A stretch of 64,000 bases of DNA from Candidatus Competibacteraceae bacterium (GTDB lineage Bacteria > Pseudomonadota > Gammaproteobacteria > Competibacterales > Competibacteraceae): assembly GCA_016713505.1 (NCBI GenBank), contig JADJPA010000001.1, forward strand, positions 372,001 through 436,000. Reading direction: 5' to 3'. The first letter of the stretch is position 1, and every line of letters starts with the position of its first letter. A program made the translations under genes and the position numbers. Shown piece by piece: positions 39,866 through 50,375 of the stretch. Under the pieces are notes generated by a model. That model was not told the origin of the DNA. It saw only the letters and a list, made by a program, of their open reading frames with translations, and made no database searches.

Positions 39866-42800
39866 GGCTTGGAATGCGGAGCACCGGCCGGATCGAAGCC
39901 GATCGGAGTCGCTTTAGGACCGCGCTCTATCTGGCGTTTGGCGGTATTGCGATCATCCTGATCGTCGCGGTCGGTTTGGCGTTTTACACGTCGGATCAAC
40001 TGGGTCGGGCGGTGGAGCGCACGACCCAAGAAATTTTGCCCGAGACCCTGGCCGCCTTGCGGTTGTCGGAGCGCAGCGCGCTGCTGGTCGCGCTGGCCCC
40101 GACACTGGCCAGCGCCGGCGATCAGGATCAATTGCAGCAACGAGCTCGCCAACTGGACGAGCTTATCGGCGAGATCAGCCGCCACATCACGCGCTTGCAG
40201 AGGCGCGTCGATCCGAACGTGATCGCCATAGTGCGCGAACGGGTGGCCTTTCTGGCGATCACCCTGCAAACCCTCAAGGCGACCAACGCCGATCGCATCA
40301 CGCTCGATGACCGACAAAAAGCGCTGCTGGCCGAGATCGGCAAAGCCCACAACGACCTCAACGATACCGTAAGCCCGATCGTTTACGGGGTCACCTCCCT
40401 CAATCAATTGCTGGCCAAGCGCGCCATGCGCCAACAAGTGGCGATCATTCGAGAGGTGGAAGAGTCGCATTTACAGCAGATTTTGGCCGCTGTCGAACTG
40501 CATCGAGCGATCGGCCGCCATCTCATCGAGAGCCGCGGGCCGAGTCAAGGTGACGCCTTTTCAGGGCGGCCGTCGAGCGGGTCGATACGTGAAACCTTCG
40601 ACCGCTTGGAACTGCTTCAAGGCGCTGACCAAGATCAGGACTTTAGGGGACTAGCCGCGGCGGCCAAACTATTTTTCGAGCAGCAACCACCGTTTCCCGA
40701 GCGCGAAAAGCGGACGGGGGAGTTTGAAAGCGCGCTCGGGCGTTACCTGGAATCAGCGCGACCCGATCTGAGCCAGCATCTCCGATCCACCCTGGATCGG
40801 ATGCAGACGGTGATGGTGAGCTTGATCGAGCATATCCTCCGCGATCTGGGTTACGCGCTCGATATCCGCAGCGAAGGTAATTTGTTGTTCGCCGTGCTGG
40901 CGACGGCGACCGAAGCCAATGATGCCAACAATTTGATGCAATTGCAGGATCGTTTCAAGCGTTCCCGTGAGAGTTTTCGAATCGCCGCCGAAATCTTTCG
41001 GAGCAGCGAGCTGGCGGGCCGCAACCCGGTTCTCGCCGATAATGTCGCCGCTGTTGAAAAACGGGTGAGCGGATTTGGTGAAGGGGAACAGGGGGTTTTT
41101 GCGACCCGGCAGGCGGTCTTGAATTTGAAGGAGCAGATCCAACGGCTGTTGACGGACAGCCGGCGCATCGCCAAGGCGGTGACCGATCAAATCGATACCT
41201 TGGTCAGTCGGGTGCAAGCGGAGACCGAGGGGTTGCAAGCGGCGCTCGTCACCCGCCAGCAAGCGCAGCGTTGGGCGCTGATCTGGGTTTGCGGCGGCGG
41301 TTTATTACTGGCGGGGCTGATCGCTTATTGGACCGGACGGGTGCTCGACCGCCACGAGAGCGAACTGCATACCGCCAGAGAGCTGGCGGACCGGGCCAGT
41401 CAGATCAAATCCATGTTTTTGGCGAACATGAGTCATGAAATTCGAACGCCCATGAACGGGGTGCTCGGTATGCTCAATCTCTTGCAAAGAACGCCGCTGG
41501 ACGCCGGACAGCACCGCTATCTGAAGACGGCCCAGAGTTCGGCCAAGAACCTGCTGGGCGTCATCAACGATATTTTGGATGTGTCCAAACTGGAGTCGGG
41601 TCGGTTGAGCCTGGAGCGAATCGAGTTTGATTTACAGCAACACCTGGAGGATGTGACGGGGCTGCTCGCCGGAGAGGCCCAGCACAAGGGGTTGGAGTTG
41701 GTGTGCGTGATCGCCGCCGGGACGCCGCGCCATGTCTGCGGCGATCCGATCCGGCTGCATCAAGTGTTGGCTAATTTGTTGGGTAACGCCCTTAAATTTA
41801 CCGAGTGGGGCGAAGTCGTGTTGTGGGTCGAACCCGCCGGAGAAGCAGGATTGTGTTTCAGGGTGCGGGATACCGGCATCGGTATGACGGCGGCGCAGCA
41901 GGCTCATATTTTCGATCCATTCGTTCAAGCCGATGGCAGCACCACCCGCAAGTACGGCGGCACCGGGCTAGGTCTGACCATTTCCCGACAGCTGGTCGCC
42001 TTGATGGACAGCACCTTGACCGTGCAAAGCGCTCCCGAGCAGGGTTCGGAATTTTCGTTTGTCGTGAAGCTGGAGACCGCCTCGACCGCTCGGTCCAAAC
42101 TCGAACCGCCGCCGTGGTCGGACCGGCGCGTGTTGGTGGTGGATGATAGCGCCGCCACCTGTCAAGCGCTGTCGGAAACCTTGCAAGCGTGGGGAATGCG
42201 GCCGACAGTGGCGCAAGATGGCGTCACTGCTTGGCGCGAACTGCGCCAGGGGTTGACGGCGGGGCAGCCGTATCAGCTGGTGCTGTTGGATCGGCGGATG
42301 CCGGTGATGGACGGTCTGGCGCTGGCGCGGGCCATTCGCGCCGAGCCGGTATTGCAGGCGGTGCAATTGATCGTGCTGGGTGAGGAGGAGGCGTTGGAAC
42401 CGCAAGTGACCATCGACGGATGGTTGTCCAAACCGGTGCGCCGTTTGGAATTACACGATCTGCTGGCCCGGTTGTCGGGCGTCGAGCCGGAAGAGGACTC
42501 GGCGGGGTCTATCCCGGCGACTGAAGCATCCAGCAGCGTCGACAGCGAGCGTCCACTCCGAGGCAAAGGGGTTTTGCTGGTCGAGGATAACGTGGTCAAT
42601 CAGTTGATCGGGAAAGAAATTCTGTTGCAGATGGGTTTGAAGGTCGATGTGGCCGAGAACGGTCGAAAAGCCTTGCAGGCTTTGGAAGATAAAGCCTACG
42701 ATCTCGTGCTGATGGATTGCCAGATGCCGGAGATGGATGGCTATGAAGCGACCCGGATGATTCGACAATGGGAACAGGCCGAGCAGCGAACGCGACTGCC

Positions 42801-42939
42801 GATCATCGCCTTGACCGCTCACGCCATGCCCGGCGACCGCGAGAAATGTTTGGAAACAGGAATGGATGATTATCTGATAAAACCGTTTCAGCTCGAAGAG
42901 ATCAAGCGGCTGCTGAAACGCTGGCTGGCAACCCGCTAG
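39862..42939 (+). CDS. TorS-like hybrid sensor histidine kinase
   Basis: 1025 residues. Membrane segment 1 ([20 protein letters not shown], about 22-42), a large all-helical periplasmic sensor (about 45-465), segment 2 ([20 protein letters not shown], about 475-494). Then HisKA with the phosphorylated His in [11 protein letters not shown] (about 525), HATPase ([28 protein letters not shown]), receiver 1 ([22 protein letters not shown]), receiver 2 ([31 protein letters not shown]). No Hpt domain is seen, so phosphate must pass to a separate protein. Its start overlaps the dual binding-protein gene by 4 nt. The likely signal is the ligand-bound state of that protein, as for TorT/TorS or LuxP/LuxQ. 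No response regulator gene with a DNA-binding domain is adjacent. Confidence 0.95.
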   Translation: MRLGMRSTGRIEADRSRFRTALYLAFGGIAIILIVAVGLAFYTSDQLGRAVERTTQEILPETLAALRLSERSALLVALAPTLASAGDQDQLQQRARQLDELIGEISRHITRLQRRVDPNVIAIVRERVAFLAITLQTLKATNADRITLDDRQKALLAEIGKAHNDLNDTVSPIVYGVTSLNQLLAKRAMRQQVAIIREVEESHLQQILAAVELHRAIGRHLIESRGPSQGDAFSGRPSSGSIRETFDRLELLQGADQDQDFRGLAAAAKLFFEQQPPFPEREKRTGEFESALGRYLESARPDLSQHLRSTLDRMQTVMVSLIEHILRDLGYALDIRSEGNLLFAVLATATEANDANNLMQLQDRFKRSRESFRIAAEIFRSSELAGRNPVLADNVAAVEKRVSGFGEGEQGVFATRQAVLNLKEQIQRLLTDSRRIAKAVTDQIDTLVSRVQAETEGLQAALVTRQQAQRWALIWVCGGGLLLAGLIAYWTGRVLDRHESELHTARELADRASQIKSMFLANMSHEIRTPMNGVLGMLNLLQRTPLDAGQHRYLKTAQSSAKNLLGVINDILDVSKLESGRLSLERIEFDLQQHLEDVTGLLAGEAQHKGLELVCVIAAGTPRHVCGDPIRLHQVLANLLGNALKFTEWGEVVLWVEPAGEAGLCFRVRDTGIGMTAAQQAHIFDPFVQADGSTTRKYGGTGLGLTISRQLVALMDSTLTVQSAPEQGSEFSFVVKLETASTARSKLEPPPWSDRRVLVVDDSAATCQALSETLQAWGMRPTVAQDGVTAWRELRQGLTAGQPYQLVLLDRRMPVMDGLALARAIRAEPVLQAVQLIVLGEEEALEPQVTIDGWLSKPVRRLELHDLLARLSGVEPEEDSAGSIPATEASSSVDSERPLRGKGVLLVEDNVVNQLIGKEILLQMGLKVDVAENGRKALQALEDKAYDLVLMDCQMPEMDGYEATRMIRQWEQAEQRTRLPIIALTAHAMPGDREKCLETGMDDYLIKPFQLEEIKRLLKRWLATR

Positions 42940-42955
42940 GCGGCGGATTCCGGCC

Positions 42956-43870
42956 ATGCTCGACCCGCGACGCGCTTGGCATCCCTCGCCGTATCTGCTG
43001 CTGGTGCTGACCACGCTGTTCTGGTCTGGCAATTTTGTGCTGGGCCGGGCGGTACATACCGTGTTTACCCCGTTCACGCTGTCGTTTTGGCGCTGGGCGG
43101 TGGCCTTGGTGATCCTATTGCCGTTTGTTGGGTCTTCGTTGCGCGAGCAGGGGCCGCTACTGCGCCGGAATTGGCCCATCCTGCTGCTGCTCAGCGTGCT
43201 CGGCGTGGTCAATTTCAACACGTTCGTCTACATCGGCCTCCAGGAAACCACCGCCACCAACGCCTTGATCGTGTTGTCGATAACGCCGGTGTTGATCGTG
43301 GGATTTTCGTTTGTGCTGCTGCGCCAAACCGTTACGATCTGGCAAACGTCGGGAATCCTGATTTCGCTGATCGGGGTGTCGGTGATCGTCGGGCGGGGCG
43401 ATCTCAACGCCTTATTGGCGCGTCAGGTCAATCACGGTGACCTATGGGTGCTGGCGGCGGTGTTGAGTTGGGCGCTGTATTCGGTCTGCTTGCGCTGGCG
43501 GCCCGCCGAACTCAAGCCGCTGAATTTTCAGGCCGCGACCATGGTGTTCGGCACGCTCATTCTCGGGCCGCTCTACGCTTGGGATCTGTCGCGGGGTCGC
43601 ACCGTCGCCCTCAACGCCGCGACCGTGGGGACCGTTCTCTATCTCGCGCTGTTGCCCTCGATCCTCGCGTATATCTTCTGGAATCGGGCCGTGGCGGAGC
43701 TGGGGGCCAACCGCACCGGCCAGTTTCTGCACCTGATGCCGGCCTTCGGCGCCGTGTTATCCATGATCTTTCTGGGAGAACGGCTCTATGCGTTTCACGC
43801 CGCCGGGATCGCGCTGATCGGCTCGGGTATCTGGCTAGCCACTATGCTGGGGCGCTCGAAAGCACCTTAA
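42956..43870 (+). CDS. DMT-superfamily transporter (EamA family)
   Basis: 304 residues with about ten hydrophobic segments arranged as two EamA repeats. Typical landmarks are TLFWSGNFVLGRA at the start, ETTATNALIVLSITPVLIV at the end of repeat one, LAAVLSWALYSVCLRW at the start of repeat two, and AFGAVLSMIFLGERL near the end. The family exports amino acids and other metabolites; the substrate here is not known. ATG 42956 lies 16 nt after the hybrid-kinase stop, so it is probably in the same transcript, which could mean it is a target or a passenger. Confidence 0.92.
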   Translation: MLDPRRAWHPSPYLLLVLTTLFWSGNFVLGRAVHTVFTPFTLSFWRWAVALVILLPFVGSSLREQGPLLRRNWPILLLLSVLGVVNFNTFVYIGLQETTATNALIVLSITPVLIVGFSFVLLRQTVTIWQTSGILISLIGVSVIVGRGDLNALLARQVNHGDLWVLAAVLSWALYSVCLRWRPAELKPLNFQAATMVFGTLILGPLYAWDLSRGRTVALNAATVGTVLYLALLPSILAYIFWNRAVAELGANRTGQFLHLMPAFGAVLSMIFLGERLYAFHAAGIALIGSGIWLATMLGRSKAP

Positions 43871-44047
43871 AGATTTTGACGAATGCCCGTCAAGACCTGA
43901 CTTGAGGCAGAACAATTTGTAGCAAGTTGTAGCAAATGTTACAATAAAGTTCCAAAATACCCTGGAAAAATGGAGTGCCTGCTTTGATTGAGAGCAATGG
44001 CTGATCGGGCGGCGCTGAAGTGCGCAAGACGTGGTGGAGAATGGATT

Positions 44048-45955
44048 ATGTCCTTGTTTGAAAAAGTAAAAAAATACCGTCTTTCGATCATGCTGCTGGT
44101 GCCGCTGCTGTTTATGCTGGCTTTTGCGACAACGGTGGTCATCGATAAATGGCGGCTGACCCGAGAAATAGCCGCCGTTCAGGAGTTAACGGGAGTTTCC
44201 GTTAAGGTCAGCCACTTAGTGCACGAGCTGCAAAAAGAACGCGGCATGTCAGCCGGCCTGCTGGGGAGTAAAGGAGCGCAGTTCGGCAGCGAACTACGGG
44301 AGCAGCGCGCCAGTACTGACCAGCGAATAGTAGAACTCAAACAGTCCCTGCAAACCGTCGCTATCGAGAAATTTGGCGGTGAATTTAACACGGCGTTAAA
44401 GGCCGTTTTGGAGCCGCTCGATCAACTCGAAAACCTGCGCAAGGCGATCGGCGCGCTGGCAATAGAACCGAAAAAAGCCATCGATTACTATTCAAACCTG
44501 AATGCCGATTTCCTGAATCTGATCGCTCATATCGTCAAAGGAACCAGCAACAGCGAAATCGCCATCGCGGCGACCGCTTATTTGGCCTTCCTACAAAGCA
44601 AGGAAAAAGCTGGCATCGAGCGGGCCGTTCTCAACAACACCTTTGCGCGTCACGGCTTCGCCGCGGGGATGTTCAACCAATTCAGCGGCATCGTCGCCGT
44701 TCAGGACGCTTATCTGGGACTGTTCCGGTCGCTGGCGGACGCCGATCAGAAAGCGTTTTACCAAACGATCATGGTCGGTCCGTTCATCGATGAGGCCGCC
44801 CGGCTCCGCCAAATCGCCTTCGATAAGGCAACGGGCGAGATCGAGGGGGTTGAGGCCCGCCACTGGTTTGCGATGCAAACCGGCAAGATCGACCTGTTGA
44901 AGAAGGTGGAAGATCGGCTGGCCGCCGATCTGATGGTTCGGGCCGAACAGTTGCGCAATCAAGCCAGGCTCGCTCTGCTGCTGGCGCTTGCTTTGGTGGT
45001 GATCGCCTTGTTATTCGCGTTCGTTTCGATAAGAGCGATCAAGCGGCCGCTCGACCAAGTAGTCCAGGTCGCCGATCAAATTGCGGGCGGCGATTTGGCC
45101 AGCACCTTTGAAAATCGGTTTCACGATGAAATCGGTCAATTGCTGCGCGCCATGCAAACCATGCAAGGGAGCTTGCGAAAAACGGTCGGTGAGGTCTTTA
45201 CCGCAACTGATACGGTCAGTGCGGCGGCAGCCGAAATCAGGCAAGGGAACGCCGATCTGAGCCAGCGTACCGAAGAACAGGCAGCGGCTTTGGAAAAAAC
45301 GGCGTCGAGCATGGAAGAGCTGAGCGGTACGGCTCAGAACAGCGCCGAGCACGCCGGACAGGCTAACCGGCTGGCGGCGGCGGCGCGGGCTCAAACCGAG
45401 CAAGGCGGTCAAGTGGTGGCACAGGCGATTGCCGCCATGCGTTCGATCGACGCCAGCAGTCGCCGGATCGCCGACATCATCGGCTTGATCGATGAGATCG
45501 CCTTCCAGACCAATCTGCTGGCGCTGAACGCCGCCGTCGAAGCGGCCCGCGCCGGAGAACAAGGCCGGGGCTTTACGGTGGTGGCGGGCGAGGTGAGGAA
45601 ACTCGCTCAGCGCAGCGCTGATGCGGCCCGAGAAATCAAGGGGTTGATCCAGGACAGCACGGGGAAAGTGCGGGAGGGCAGGAAACTGGTCGATGCGTCC
45701 GGTAAAACCCTGCAAGAGATTTTGGCATCGGTCAAGGAAGTCAGCGGCCTTGTCGCCGAAATCGCGACGACCAGCCAAGAGCAGGCCGGCGGCATCGATC
45801 AAGTCAACCGAGCGATCTTGCAATTGGATCAAGTCACCCAGCAGAACGCGGCGCTGGTGGAACAAACGGCGGCCGCCAGCCAGTCGATGGACGAGCAAGC
45901 GGCCAAGCTGCGCCAGTTGATGGGCTTTTTCAAGCTCGAATCGCTCGGGCGCTAG
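44048..45955 (+). CDS. Methyl-accepting chemotaxis protein with NIT sensor domain
   Basis: 635 residues from ATG 44048 ([17 protein letters not shown]), with GGAGA upstream; the frame opens at 43988. Membrane segment 1 (about 12-32) and segment 2 (about 305-325, [20 protein letters not shown]) bracket a helical periplasmic domain with the nitrate/nitrite-sensing (NIT) pattern: [13 protein letters not shown], then [23 protein letters not shown] region and the cytoplasmic signalling tip ([23 protein letters not shown] is the hallmark; middle part [17 protein letters not shown]) follow. Nitrate/nitrite as ligand is inferred from the domain name only. No other chemotaxis genes lie in the window. 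It lacks a C-terminal CheR-tether pentapeptide. Confidence 0.95.
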   Translation: MSLFEKVKKYRLSIMLLVPLLFMLAFATTVVIDKWRLTREIAAVQELTGVSVKVSHLVHELQKERGMSAGLLGSKGAQFGSELREQRASTDQRIVELKQSLQTVAIEKFGGEFNTALKAVLEPLDQLENLRKAIGALAIEPKKAIDYYSNLNADFLNLIAHIVKGTSNSEIAIAATAYLAFLQSKEKAGIERAVLNNTFARHGFAAGMFNQFSGIVAVQDAYLGLFRSLADADQKAFYQTIMVGPFIDEAARLRQIAFDKATGEIEGVEARHWFAMQTGKIDLLKKVEDRLAADLMVRAEQLRNQARLALLLALALVVIALLFAFVSIRAIKRPLDQVVQVADQIAGGDLASTFENRFHDEIGQLLRAMQTMQGSLRKTVGEVFTATDTVSAAAAEIRQGNADLSQRTEEQAAALEKTASSMEELSGTAQNSAEHAGQANRLAAAARAQTEQGGQVVAQAIAAMRSIDASSRRIADIIGLIDEIAFQTNLLALNAAVEAARAGEQGRGFTVVAGEVRKLAQRSADAAREIKGLIQDSTGKVREGRKLVDASGKTLQEILASVKEVSGLVAEIATTSQEQAGGIDQVNRAILQLDQVTQQNAALVEQTAAASQSMDEQAAKLRQLMGFFKLESLGR

Positions 45956-45968
45956 CCGCAAGCACGGT

Positions 45969-46820
45969 TCAGTCCGCCAACAGCCAATCGCGCACCACCG
46001 CGATCTGATCGTCGGACATCAGCGCCGGCGCATGGCCCATGCCGGGAAACTCGATTAACTTGGCCCGCGGGCCGCGCTCGGTCATGGTCACGGCGTCGGC
46101 ATGATCCAGCACGTCCGACTGCGCGCCGCGCAGCACCAAGGTCGGACAGCGGATGGCGTCCCAGACCGACCACAGGTCGATATCTTGCAACTCCATCGTT
46201 TTGAAAATGTCGGCGATGCCGGGGTCATAGTCGGTGGTATAGCGGCCATCGTCCAGTTGGCGGGCGCTGTGGACGATCATGTGCCGCCATTGCGCGTCGG
46301 TCAGTTTGCCGAACACGGCGGAAAAAATGCGCAGCGCGCGGTCCATGTCGTCGATGCTGTCGAAAGTGACCACCCGCCCGACATAATCGGCGATCCGTTT
46401 CAGGCCGGCGGCGGGGATGCGGGGGCCGACATCGTTGACCAGCAGTTTGTGAATGGGCGTTCCCGGATAACTGGCCAGAAACATCCCGATCAGCCCTCCC
46501 ATCGAAGTGCCGACCCAATCGACCCGCTCGGCGTCGGTCCGCGCCAGCAGCGTGGCCATGTCGTTGACATAGACCGGATAGGTGTAATCGGCCTTATCCT
46601 GCAACCAATCGCTCCTGCCGCGCCCCACCACGTCCGGACAGATTACCCGATAGTCTCGTTCCAGCGCGGCGGCGAGAAAGTCGAAATCGCGGCCGGTGCG
46701 AGTCAAGCCATGCACGCAGAACAATACCCTGGAATTTGCGGGGTTGCCCCATTCGGTGTAGTGAACCCGATGGAAGCCGTGAGGGCCGAGGGCGCGATAA
46801 TGGTGGGAGGTCATGGCCAT
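45969..46820 (-). CDS. Alpha/beta hydrolase
   Basis: 283 residues from ATG 46820 (AGGAG nine bases upstream). Triad: Ser in GTSMGGLIG, Asp in the LRGAQSDVLDHAD segment, His in GMGHAPAL. The oxyanion region HGLTRTGRDFD lies near the N-terminus. This sequence type is common next to PHB and fatty-acid genes and is often annotated as a putative esterase or carboxylesterase, but the substrate cannot be told. It converges with the chemoreceptor gene (14 nt apart) and is divergent from a second, unrelated hydrolase. Confidence 0.9.
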   Translation of the reverse strand: MAMTSHHYRALGPHGFHRVHYTEWGNPANSRVLFCVHGLTRTGRDFDFLAAALERDYRVICPDVVGRGRSDWLQDKADYTYPVYVNDMATLLARTDAERVDWVGTSMGGLIGMFLASYPGTPIHKLLVNDVGPRIPAAGLKRIADYVGRVVTFDSIDDMDRALRIFSAVFGKLTDAQWRHMIVHSARQLDDGRYTTDYDPGIADIFKTMELQDIDLWSVWDAIRCPTLVLRGAQSDVLDHADAVTMTERGPRAKLIEFPGMGHAPALMSDDQIAVVRDWLLAD

Positions 46821-46916
46821 ACGACAAGCTCCTGATGGTGGTCGAGCCATTATCCGGCAAGCGCGAGAGGCTAGCTATAATTCTCACACCCATCTTCCAG
46901 CGTTGAGAATCCAGAC

Positions 46917-47660
46917 ATGGCCAAACTGCATTACATCGAGAGCGGTAAGGGCGAACCGCTGGTTCTACTGCACAGCGGCGGGATGAGCGGAGAGGAGTGG
47001 CAGCCGCAAATGCCTTTGTTCGCCCGTCATTTCCGGGTGATCGCGCCCGATCATCTCGGCCACGGCGGCAGCCCGATGGTGGCCGAACGGCTGGCGGTCG
47101 CCGACATGGGCCGCGCCGTGCTGGAACTGCTGGATGAGCTGTGGTTACCGCAGGCGCATCTGGTAGGCTCCTCTCTGGGCGGAGCGGTAGCGCTGTGGCT
47201 GACCCTCTATCACCCGCAGCGAGTCCGCAAGCTGGTGCTGTATCGGGTCGGCTACCGCAAGGATCGGAAAACGTTCTCCGGCACCCGCAACATGGCGAAT
47301 CCCGATTATTGGCGTGATGTCGGCATGAACAAATGGTTGAGCGACATCCATAAGCCACAAGGGGGGGCGGATGCCTGGCAGGACGTGATCGGTCGCGTGT
47401 CCGAAGCGCTGGACCCGGCGACCACCGATCACGCCTACGAGCTGGAACTGCTGGAAAACATCTTTCAGCCGACCTTGCTGGTGGTCGGCGACCGCGATCC
47501 GGTGGCGCCGCTGGAGCAGATTCTGGAAATGTTTGGCGCGATCCCCAATTGCGGGCTGTGGGTGATGCCTTACACCACGCACGTTACGGCGACTGGTACT
47601 TGGCGGGCCAGAGGCTTCGCCTTGGAGGTGACGAAATTCCTGCAACGGCGGGAACGCTGA
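46917..47660 (+). CDS. Alpha/beta hydrolase
   Basis: 247 residues. Oxyanion motif LLHSGGMSGEEW, nucleophile Ser in VGSSLGGAVALW, Asp in VVGDRDPVAPL and His in YTTHVTATG. DHLGHGGSP is also typical of the fold. The substrate is unknown. ATG 46917; a TATAAT at 46876-46881, about 36 nt upstream of the start, may be its -10 box. It is divergent from the hydrolase at 45969-46820; the two share only the fold, so they are probably not recent duplicates. Confidence 0.9.
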   Translation: MAKLHYIESGKGEPLVLLHSGGMSGEEWQPQMPLFARHFRVIAPDHLGHGGSPMVAERLAVADMGRAVLELLDELWLPQAHLVGSSLGGAVALWLTLYHPQRVRKLVLYRVGYRKDRKTFSGTRNMANPDYWRDVGMNKWLSDIHKPQGGADAWQDVIGRVSEALDPATTDHAYELELLENIFQPTLLVVGDRDPVAPLEQILEMFGAIPNCGLWVMPYTTHVTATGTWRARGFALEVTKFLQRRER

Positions 47661-47838
47661 GGCCGACCCTAAATAACGCTGTACAATTGAAGCATTATTT
47701 TAGATAATGTTTCTAAAAAGGAACAATTTATTAATTATATTTAATGTAATGTCGGTAGAGTGCGAAATACGACAAATCGGTTTTTCCTTTATAAAGCATT
47801 TTTTATTACAATAATTTTCAGAATAGGAGGTTTTTAAA

Positions 47839-48594
47839 ATGGCAGCCGCGATAGCGCTGGTTTGGCTCGCCTTGTGCGCGCCGATAGTGGTATTTTTCGT
47901 TTTAGGCGTTGACCAGCAACTTCGTTTCAATTATTCCCTGATCGCGCAAATAGTAGCTCCTTTCACGGCGGCCTTTTTCTGCTATCACGCCGCCAGTGCA
48001 TTTCCAAGAATAGATTCCATGAATAAGATACTCAAGTTTTTAGGAACAGGGGTATTGTGTTGGGGAATCGGCGCGATTCTGTATGCGGTCTATCCATTAT
48101 TTCATGAAGGGCAGGAAACACCGTTTCCGTGGTATTCGGATATTGGCTATCTGTTATTAGTTCCGTTCATGCTGGTGGGACTTATTTTTTTTAAGCGAAC
48201 GTTTAGTTTTAAAATTCCTATATTTGGCAAAGTCGGTGGTGCTTTTTTCTTTTTGGTCGCTTTTTCGCTATCGGTCCAATTCAATTTAACCAAACTTAAA
48301 GACTCGGATTCGCTAGCTTCTTATGTAGCGACGCTCGCGTATGTCTTGGGCGATCCTTTGCTTTTGGCGGGCACGATGATGGTCGTCTCTATCTTGACCG
48401 GCCCTACCGCTCGTCCTTGGTGGCTTATCTTGATAGGCTTGATTTTTTATTATCTGGGCGACCTTGTTTATAATTATCTATCCATACAAGGCGACTATGG
48501 TACGGGCCATCCCATCGATATCACTTGGCCCTTGGCGTTTGGCTTTATCGCGGTGGCCGCCTTGGTAATGCGCGCCAGAGTTCGGTATTCGTAG
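47839..48594 (+). CDS. Orphan multi-TM protein resembling sensor modules of GGDEF proteins
   Basis: 251 residues, seven or eight hydrophobic segments, ending shortly after the last (AFGFIAVAALVMRARVRYS). The order of motifs (PWYSDIGYLLLVPFMLVG, YVLGDPLLLAGTMMV, YYLGDLVYNYL, HPIDITWPLAFGF) recalls the membrane sensor half of some diguanylate cyclases, but no output domain follows; the frame closes at 48594. ATG 47839 has AGGAGG nine bases upstream. The gene and its 178-nt upstream region are lower in GC than the surroundings, possibly a sign of acquisition. Function unknown. Confidence 0.75.
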   Translation: MAAAIALVWLALCAPIVVFFVLGVDQQLRFNYSLIAQIVAPFTAAFFCYHAASAFPRIDSMNKILKFLGTGVLCWGIGAILYAVYPLFHEGQETPFPWYSDIGYLLLVPFMLVGLIFFKRTFSFKIPIFGKVGGAFFFLVAFSLSVQFNLTKLKDSDSLASYVATLAYVLGDPLLLAGTMMVVSILTGPTARPWWLILIGLIFYYLGDLVYNYLSIQGDYGTGHPIDITWPLAFGFIAVAALVMRARVRYS

Positions 48595-48653
48595 CTCAAC
48601 CCCAGCTCCGTTTGGCGTCATGGTCATTGATTCTTAAAAGATTCCTGCCGCCC

Positions 48654-49337
48654 TCAAGGGCCGGTATCGAGAAACGAACGGATAAAATCCGCAACCGCCT
48701 CTTTGCCGCGAAAGATCCCGTAATGTCCTTCGCAAAGAATATCGGCTTCCAGGGCCAGCATCTGGTTCAACGAAGCGAGATAATCAGCTCGGTTCGAAAG
48801 CAGCCGAGCGTCCAAGGGGCCATGGACATCTTGGGCGAACAGCACGGTTTGGCGTTCTGACTCGACCAGAAAGGCCAGCGAACCTGGGGAATGGCCGGGG
48901 ATGTGCAAAGCGGTGATGGCGCGCTCGCCCAACGGCAAATGTTGCCGTGCTTCGCTCAAGCGACGGTCCACCGGACATGGCTGAAGCTTGACGCCATACC
49001 AGCTGGCCGCGGTCACCTCGTGGTCGCCGCGCTCCAGAAAATCCGCATCCAGTTGGTGGGCGATGACCGGACAACCCAGTTTCTCGCGCAAGCCGAACGC
49101 GCCCCCCGTGTGATCGTAATGACAGTGTGTCAGCAATAGAAAATCGATGTGCTCGGGCCGCACTCCGGTTTTTTTGATCTGGTCGAGCAATTGCGCCTGA
49201 CCGCGTCCGGTGCCGGCATCGACCAGCGCGGCGTGACCGTCGAAATGGATCAGGTAGATGGCGGCGTCTTCAGGAGCGGTCAGACCGTAACCGCCCACCT
49301 GAAAAATTTCGCGGGTGATCGTGATGGGTTTCGACAT
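48654..49337 (-). CDS. Metallo-beta-lactamase fold hydrolase
   Basis: 227 residues. Zinc-binding motif THCHYDHTGGA, then HIPGHSPGS, FAQDVHGPL and CEGHYGIF supply the His/Asp ligands of a glyoxalase II-like site. The substrate is unknown; the small size fits general MBL-fold thioesterases or lactonases. It is the last gene of a minus-strand run and follows nusB after 72 nt. ATG 49337. Confidence 0.92.
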   Translation of the reverse strand: MSKPITITREIFQVGGYGLTAPEDAAIYLIHFDGHAALVDAGTGRGQAQLLDQIKKTGVRPEHIDFLLLTHCHYDHTGGAFGLREKLGCPVIAHQLDADFLERGDHEVTAASWYGVKLQPCPVDRRLSEARQHLPLGERAITALHIPGHSPGSLAFLVESERQTVLFAQDVHGPLDARLLSNRADYLASLNQMLALEADILCEGHYGIFRGKEAVADFIRSFLDTGP

Positions 49338-49409
49338 CCGGGCGGGCGTCCTCGACTGGGCGTTCTTGGTGGGTTCGGTCTTGGGTGATGTCGCCGCAGC
49401 GGCAATTTT

Positions 49410-49862
49410 TTAGGAAGGGGCGGCGAACTCGGCCGAGCGCACGGTGCGGGCTACTTTATCGAGCACGCCGTTGACGAAGCGATGGCCTTGCTCCGCGCCG
49501 AACACTTTAGCCAGTTCGACCGCTTCATTGAGGATAATGCGAGAGCTGAGGTCTGGGTGGGCGAGCAATTCGTAACCGCCGATGCGCAAAATGGCGCATT
49601 CCACCGGATCGATTTGCGTGATGGGTCGATCCAGGTAAGGCGTCAGTACGGCGTCGATCTCCGCCACGCGCGCGGGAATCTGCCAGAGCAATTCCCGGAA
49701 ATAGTCAGGATCGGCCTTCCCCAAATCCTGATCGGCCAGAAACTGGGACGCGATCCTGGACGGTTCCTGATCGGTCAATTGCCACTGATACAGGGCCTGC
49801 GCGGCGCAGCGCCGCGCCCAGGCGCGCTTGCCCGGCAGATTTTTGCGGTTGGGCTGGCGCAT
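49410..49862 (-). CDS. nusB: Transcription antitermination factor NusB
   Basis: 150 residues, all helical. It joins NusE (S10) at boxA RNA in ribosomal RNA antitermination. Family marks are RRCAAQALYQWQLT at the N-terminus, ILRIGGYELLAHPDL, RIILNEAVELAKVFG and FVNGVLDKVAR. The start is ATG 49862, 2 nt after the ribH stop; the longer open frame reaching 50351 only overlaps ribH and is discarded. Its place after ribH is the classic gammaproteobacterial order. Confidence 0.97.
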   Translation of the reverse strand: MRQPNRKNLPGKRAWARRCAAQALYQWQLTDQEPSRIASQFLADQDLGKADPDYFRELLWQIPARVAEIDAVLTPYLDRPITQIDPVECAILRIGGYELLAHPDLSSRIILNEAVELAKVFGAEQGHRFVNGVLDKVARTVRSAEFAAPS

Positions 49863-49864
49863 GG

Positions 49865-50344
49865 TCAGGCTTTCAAGCGCCGCAGCAAGCTGACCATTTC
49901 CAAGACCGACAGGGCCGCCTCGGCGCCTTTGTTTCCGGCCTTGGTGCCGGCCCGTTCCACGGCTTGATCGATAGTGTCCACGGTCAGTACGCCGAAACCG
50001 ATGGGAATATCGTAGCGCAGCGAAACGCTGGCCAGCCCTTTGGTGCATTCGCCCGCGACGTATTCGAAATGCGGCGTGCCGCCTCGGATGACCGCGCCGA
50101 GAGCGACGATGCCGTCGTAGCGTTCGCTGGTGGCCAAGCGTTGCGCGGCCAGCGGCAATTCGAACGAGCCAGGGGTCCAGATCAGGTCGATGCTGGTTTC
50201 CGGCACGCCGTGACGGCGCAGGGTGTCGGCCGCGCCGTCGATCAAGCCGCGCACGATGAAACTGTTGAAGCGCGCCGCGACCAGCGCGATGCGGGCGTCC
50301 GGGAGCGGCGTGAAATCGCCTTCGATGGTGGTGAGGTCGGTCAT
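49865..50344 (-). CDS. ribH: 6,7-dimethyl-8-ribityllumazine synthase
   Basis: 159 residues. It condenses 5-amino-6-ribitylaminouracil with dihydroxybutanone phosphate, the penultimate riboflavin step. Motifs: [47 protein letters not shown] (catalytic His) and [23 protein letters not shown] 50344. It lies 31 nt after ribBA and 2 nt before nusB. Confidence 0.98.
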   Translation of the reverse strand: MTDLTTIEGDFTPLPDARIALVAARFNSFIVRGLIDGAADTLRRHGVPETSIDLIWTPGSFELPLAAQRLATSERYDGIVALGAVIRGGTPHFEYVAGECTKGLASVSLRYDIPIGFGVLTVDTIDQAVERAGTKAGNKGAEAALSVLEMVSLLRRLKA

Positions 50345-50375
50345 GAGGCATTCCGTGATAAGGCAGAGAACCGGG

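Noticed and set aside
49863..50351. 313-codon frame upstream-extending nusB
   Set aside because: The extension lies wholly over ribH on the same strand in another phase and is His/Arg-rich nonsense; nusB starts at 49862.
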